Part shown: positions 54,103 through 57,606 of the stretch, piece by piece
How the letters are laid out: every line of letters starts with the position of its first letter
How positions within the stretch are numbered: the stretch's first letter is position 1
Source: CAYNUJ01 sp964573255
GTDB taxonomy: Bacteria; Bacteroidota; Ignavibacteria; Ignavibacteriales; Melioribacteraceae
Assembly (NCBI GenBank): GCA_964573255.1
Contig: CAZNJB010000023.1
Coordinates: 1 to 57,606, forward strand
Reading direction: 5' to 3'
Length of the DNA stretch: 57,606 nucleotides
Position numbers and translations under genes: made by a program
Notes under the pieces: model-generated
What the model was told of the DNA's origin: nothing
The model's input: the letters and a program-made list of their open reading frames with translations, nothing else
Databases searched by the model: none

Positions 54103-56271
54103 ATGAAAAATATGCCGATAATAAAATTATTACTGATATTCCTGATTGCTGCTGCATGCGGAAATAACGGCAGCGGAGATAAAAAGATGAATGAAAAAAA
54201 ATCAAATAGATTAATCCACGAAAAATCACCTTATTTATTGCAGCATGCTTACAATCCGGTTGATTGGTATCCCTGGGGAGAAGAGGCATTCCAAAAGGCA
54301 AAAGATGAAGATAAACCGATATTTCTTTCAATAGGTTATTCCACTTGTCACTGGTGTCATGTAATGGAACACGAATCTTTTGAAGATTCAACCGTTGCTG
54401 AGCTGATGAATGAGGTTTTTGTTTCTATAAAAGTTGACAGAGAAGAACGTCCCGATATTGATAACATTTATATGACAGTCTGCCAAATGATGAGCGGACA
54501 CGGCGGCTGGCCTTTAACAATAATAATGACGCCTGACAAAAAACCCTTCTTTGCGGGTACATACTTCCCCAAAGAAAGCAAATACGGACGAATAGGATTG
54601 ATAGACTTAATTAACAGAGTTAAAGAAGCTTGGAAATCTCATCGCGATGATATACTTGCTTCGGCGAATAAAATCAGTGATTACTTAATCGAAAGCCGTC
54701 CGGTACCATCTGAATCCATTCTAGATAAATCCACGATGGATAAAGCCTTTGCGTCATTCTCATCTCAATATGACGAAAAATACGGTGGATTCGGCAACGA
54801 GCCTAAATTCCCATCTCCGCATAACTTCCTTTTCCTTTTAAGATATTGGAACGGAACGGGAAACGAAAAAGCATTAAACATGGTTACAAACACTTTATCC
54901 TTAATGAGATTAGGCGGTGTATACGATCATATCGGCGGAGGGTTCCACCGTTATTCGACCGACAGGAAATGGTTTTTACCTCATTTCGAAAAAATGCTTT
55001 ACGACCAAGGAATGCTTGCATTAGCTTTTACGGAAGCTTATTCTGCGAATAAAAATATTCTATTTAAAGAAACAGCAGATGAAATATTTAATTATGTATT
55101 ACGCGATATGACTTCCCCTGAAGGCGCTTTTTATTCTGCAGAAGATGCCGATAGCGATGGCGAAGAAGGGAAATTTTATGTTTGGACTACAAAAGAAATA
55201 AGGGATATATTAAGCAATGATGACGCTGACTTGTTTATTGATGTTTATAATTTAGAAGAAGAAGGGAATTATTTTGATGAATCCACACGCCAAAAGAACG
55301 GCACTAATATTCCTTACTTAAGGAAATCCCTTGAAGATATTACTAAAGAAAAGGGTTTTGATACAAATACGTTTTTGAGAAAGATTAAAGACATTAAACA
55401 AAAACTATTCAAGGAAAGAGAGAAAAGAATACATCCGTTAAAGGACGATAAAATACTAACCGACTGGAATGGATTGATGATAACCGCATTGGCATCGGCG
55501 GGAAGGACTTTCGAAAACGGTTCTTATATCGATGCAGCGAAAAAAGCTTTCGGCTTTATTGAAAATAATTTAATTAAAGAACATCTCTTACTTCACCGCT
55601 ATAGAAACGGAGAAGCCGCAATTGACGGGCAACTTGATGATTATGCTTATTTAATAATGGGAGCATTGGAATTATATCAGAGTACTTTTAATCCAAGATA
55701 TTTAAAAATAGCAGTGGAACTGAACGAAACAGTACTCGAAAAATTTTATGATAAGGAACACGGAGGATTCTTCCTTACTGCAAATGATGCTGAAAAATTA
55801 TTAATGCGTCCGAAGGATATTTATGACGGGGCAATACCTTCAGGCAATTCTATTGCTTATTATAACTTGCTAAGGTTGTATCAATTAACTGCAAACGATA
55901 AATATTTAAAATACATCGAAGAATTGGAGAGATTATTCAGTGGAATGGTAGCAAAATCCCCAACCTCTTTTTCGATGTTTCTTTCCGCACTTTCAGGAAA
56001 CATTTACTCGGCGAAAGAAATTGTTATTGTCGAAGGTGAAAATGGCATTGAGGAATTTATTCATCCACTAGCCAATTATTACACTCCCAATTCGACTGTG
56101 TTAGTAATCCCCAGCGGTAAAGAAAAGGAAGTAATTACTGAATTAGCTCCTTTCACGAAAGAACACACCGCTGTGAACGGCTTAACGACAGTTTATGTTT
56201 GCAAGAATTTTGTTTGTAACCTGCCAACTACCGAGCCGGAAGAAATGATAAGAGAAATAAGCATCAAATAA
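54103..56271 (+). CDS. DUF255 thioredoxin-fold lipoprotein (YyaL/SSP411-like)
   Basis: 722 residues from the ATG at 54103 (an in-frame TTG at 54091 gives four more). The N-terminus is a lipoprotein signal with lipobox IAAAC. The DUF255 thioredoxin-like domain follows: NRLIHEKSPYLLQHAYNPVDW and the CHWCHVM redox motif near residue 82. The rest is an (alpha/alpha) barrel of the N-acylglucosamine-2-epimerase kind, as in YyaL/spermatogenesis-associated 20. The lipobox suggests envelope location, whereas most relatives are cytoplasmic. Physiological role unknown. Convergent with the FMN reductase, seven bases apart. Confidence 0.88.
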   Translation: MKNMPIIKLLLIFLIAAACGNNGSGDKKMNEKKSNRLIHEKSPYLLQHAYNPVDWYPWGEEAFQKAKDEDKPIFLSIGYSTCHWCHVMEHESFEDSTVAELMNEVFVSIKVDREERPDIDNIYMTVCQMMSGHGGWPLTIIMTPDKKPFFAGTYFPKESKYGRIGLIDLINRVKEAWKSHRDDILASANKISDYLIESRPVPSESILDKSTMDKAFASFSSQYDEKYGGFGNEPKFPSPHNFLFLLRYWNGTGNEKALNMVTNTLSLMRLGGVYDHIGGGFHRYSTDRKWFLPHFEKMLYDQGMLALAFTEAYSANKNILFKETADEIFNYVLRDMTSPEGAFYSAEDADSDGEEGKFYVWTTKEIRDILSNDDADLFIDVYNLEEEGNYFDESTRQKNGTNIPYLRKSLEDITKEKGFDTNTFLRKIKDIKQKLFKEREKRIHPLKDDKILTDWNGLMITALASAGRTFENGSYIDAAKKAFGFIENNLIKEHLLLHRYRNGEAAIDGQLDDYAYLIMGALELYQSTFNPRYLKIAVELNETVLEKFYDKEHGGFFLTANDAEKLLMRPKDIYDGAIPSGNSIAYYNLLRLYQLTANDKYLKYIEELERLFSGMVAKSPTSFSMFLSALSGNIYSAKEIVIVEGENGIEEFIHPLANYYTPNSTVLVIPSGKEKEVITELAPFTKEHTAVNGLTTVYVCKNFVCNLPTTEPEEMIREISIK

Positions 56272-56278
56272 GCTTAAA

Positions 56279-56887
56279 TCAATTATCTTCTTTTCTTCTT
56301 CTAACTAAATCTTCGAGAGCAATTCTCGGATTTATATGATCGCGTATGAACTTCATCATTCTTGCCGCCAAGGCTCTCACGCGTTGTTCTATCGCATCGT
56401 CAGTGCAATTATCTTCAGCATCAAAATATTTATCGACATTTGCAATTGACACCGGACCGGGTAAAACCAGTGCACCAACGTGTGAGCAGACACTTCTAAG
56501 ATGTTCCAAAGATTTTACCGCACCTATCGCACCGGATGCAACGCCGAGCAATCCGACCAGTTTCCCTTGCAAAGCAGAAGGATAACCAAGGTTTTCTATC
56601 ACTAATTTTAATAATCCACTGAATGTACCGTGATATTCCGGTGTTGCCAAAATAATGCCGGAAGCTTCCGTTACTATTCTTTGAAGTTTTTTCGCATCTT
56701 CGGGATCGCCTTTCAATCCCGGAAAATTGATTTTATATTTCTCAGGTCGAATAATTTCTACTGAAATATTTTCGTCTTTACGAAATTCGTCTTCTACTAA
56801 TTTTACTGCTTTTTCAGTATAATTATTTTTACTTGCACTACCGATTATAATTACAATTTTATGCGACTGATTATTAAGATCAACCAT
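56279..56887 (-). CDS. NADPH-dependent FMN reductase family protein
   Basis: 202-residue flavodoxin-like protein. VIIGSASKNNYTEKAVKLV is the FMN phosphate loop, and ATPEYHGTFSGLLKLVIENL the SxEYxxxxPxxLKNAID-type motif of the family. Likely reduces FMN, quinones or azo compounds with NADPH. ATG has GGAG upstream. Convergent with the DUF255 gene. Confidence 0.88.
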   Translation of the reverse strand: MVDLNNQSHKIVIIIGSASKNNYTEKAVKLVEDEFRKDENISVEIIRPEKYKINFPGLKGDPEDAKKLQRIVTEASGIILATPEYHGTFSGLLKLVIENLGYPSALQGKLVGLLGVASGAIGAVKSLEHLRSVCSHVGALVLPGPVSIANVDKYFDAEDNCTDDAIEQRVRALAARMMKFIRDHINPRIALEDLVRRRKEDN

Positions 56888-56960
56888 TATTACTCCATTT
56901 CAAAAATCTACCGACCAAATTTAAGAATAAATTTTGCTTGTTGATAACTAATAGAGGAAT

Positions 56961-57606
56961 TTATTTTTTATCAAGTTCACAAACCGATTTGAATTTTTCT
57001 AATGCTGCTCTTTGTTTTTTACCGAACATCATTTTGAATAATTGAAATTTAATTTTAGCTAGTAATTTCATAAATAAATTTTTATCAATATAATTTTTAT
57101 CCGAGTCCGTAATTCTATATTGCAATAAAGTAGAATTCCCCTCCCGTACCAACAAAAATTCATTGCGGAAATAAATTCCGCTAGCTGACAACCCTTCTTC
57201 CGCAAAGAACATTCTCTCATTATCCGAAGCGTTATTAACAGTATTTAGTTCCAGGCTGCCATCTTCGAAAATACAAGTATGTTTATGATTTATTCTATTT
57301 ATGTTCGATTTTTGAATTATCTCTTTTATTCCCGGAATCCATTTAAGCTTTTTTTCATTGTCGATTAAATTTTGATAAACAAAAAGTAAATTCTTATTTA
57401 TTGTAATATTTATAAGAGGAATAAAATTATCCGGAATCTTTTCTTCTTCCACCGGCATTTTACTCAGCTTATTCCTTAAATCCTTTAATGAAACATAAGA
57501 CAACTTTACTTCGCCGAAGTTTTCATATTCTTCTATATGTGGACAATATTCTTTTATCGCTTCACTATCTTGTGTCGACAAATATTTATCGGTGAATAAT
57601 ATATAT
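56961..57606 (-). CDS. Uncharacterised protein, N-terminus beyond the window
   Basis: At least 215 residues are visible. The first marked initiator, TTG at 57581, is not necessarily the start: the frame stays open upstream (YILFTDKYLS...) to the window end, so the gene is probably 5'-truncated. The visible part is polar, with a middle alternating beta/alpha portion (NITINKNLLFVYQNLID ... IKWIPGIKEII) reminiscent of SRPBCC lipid-binding folds that follow DUF2652 cyclase-like domains in Bacteroidota. That assignment is weak. Confidence 0.55.
   Translation of the reverse strand, partial: YILFTDKYLSTQDSEAIKEYCPHIEEYENFGEVKLSYVSLKDLRNKLSKMPVEEEKIPDNFIPLINITINKNLLFVYQNLIDNEKKLKWIPGIKEIIQKSNINRINHKHTCIFEDGSLELNTVNNASDNERMFFAEEGLSASGIYFRNEFLLVREGNSTLLQYRITDSDKNYIDKNLFMKLLAKIKFQLFKMMFGKKQRAALEKFKSVCELDKK

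Noticed and set aside
1..57606. CRISPR array, prophage, IS element, tRNA or rRNA
   Set aside because: No direct-repeat arrays, integrase, transposase or structured RNA gene was recognised anywhere in the window.

Overview
The window looks like chromosome from an AT-rich, non-photosynthetic member of the Bacteroidota/Chlorobi lineage, most likely Ignavibacteria. The main evidence is the C-terminal sorting domain of the type IX secretion kind on the 860-residue secreted protein (with an 'NYPNPFNPST' segment), the long IspG with an inserted domain, the Bacteroidota-type -7 boxes (TAnnTTTG) in front of several genes, and frequent TTG starts. No rRNA, tRNA, IS element, prophage or CRISPR array was seen. 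Coding density is high.

Layout. 1-3.3 kb (minus): greA, tilS and hpt, with a NUDIX hydrolase upstream; a terminator-like hairpin lies in the greA leader. 3.3-6.7 kb (minus): a small lipoprotein and a large secreted beta-propeller protein. 7.0-11.3 kb (plus): an Xaa-Pro aminopeptidase and a giant FAD/Fe-S dehydrogenase. 11.4-22.4 kb (minus): a CPBP protease, valS with its terminator, a secreted HAD phosphatase, hslV-hslU with a terminator, and a DUF3109-rpoN-ICMT-like-PPIase cluster. 22.4-25.1 kb: an SDR and an AlaX-like editing protein whose stop codons abut, then a gene-poor patch with a lipoprotein gene broken at a run of eight T.

25.3-36.1 kb (minus) is the most interesting part: one long, tightly spaced run of 11 genes led by dnaG. 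After dnaG come a GH13 glycosidase, a GT2 glycosyltransferase, two glycosyltransferase-like proteins of the kind found with arsenosugar/rSAM-selenodomain loci, a DUF547 protein, a divergent second CofC-like paralogue, a CxxC peroxidase-like protein, a radical SAM protein with a Cys-rich tail (ArsS-like), an NRAMP-fold transporter lacking the canonical metal-binding motifs, and an ArsM-like methyltransferase ending in Cys-Cys. This is best read as an arsenosugar-type (organoarsenical) biosynthetic locus with an unusual transporter and added sugar enzymes.

36.3-56.3 kb (plus): an MFS transporter, a DJ-1-like protein and ispG; SpoIID and a GT4; a Na/Pi cotransporter; a BatA/VWA membrane protein and hflX; a histidine ammonia-lyase (MIO triad Ser-Ser-Gly) with a UshA-like nucleotidase; an M1 peptidase; and a DUF255 thioredoxin-fold lipoprotein. 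56.3-57.6 kb (minus): an FMN reductase and a partial uncharacterised gene running off the window.
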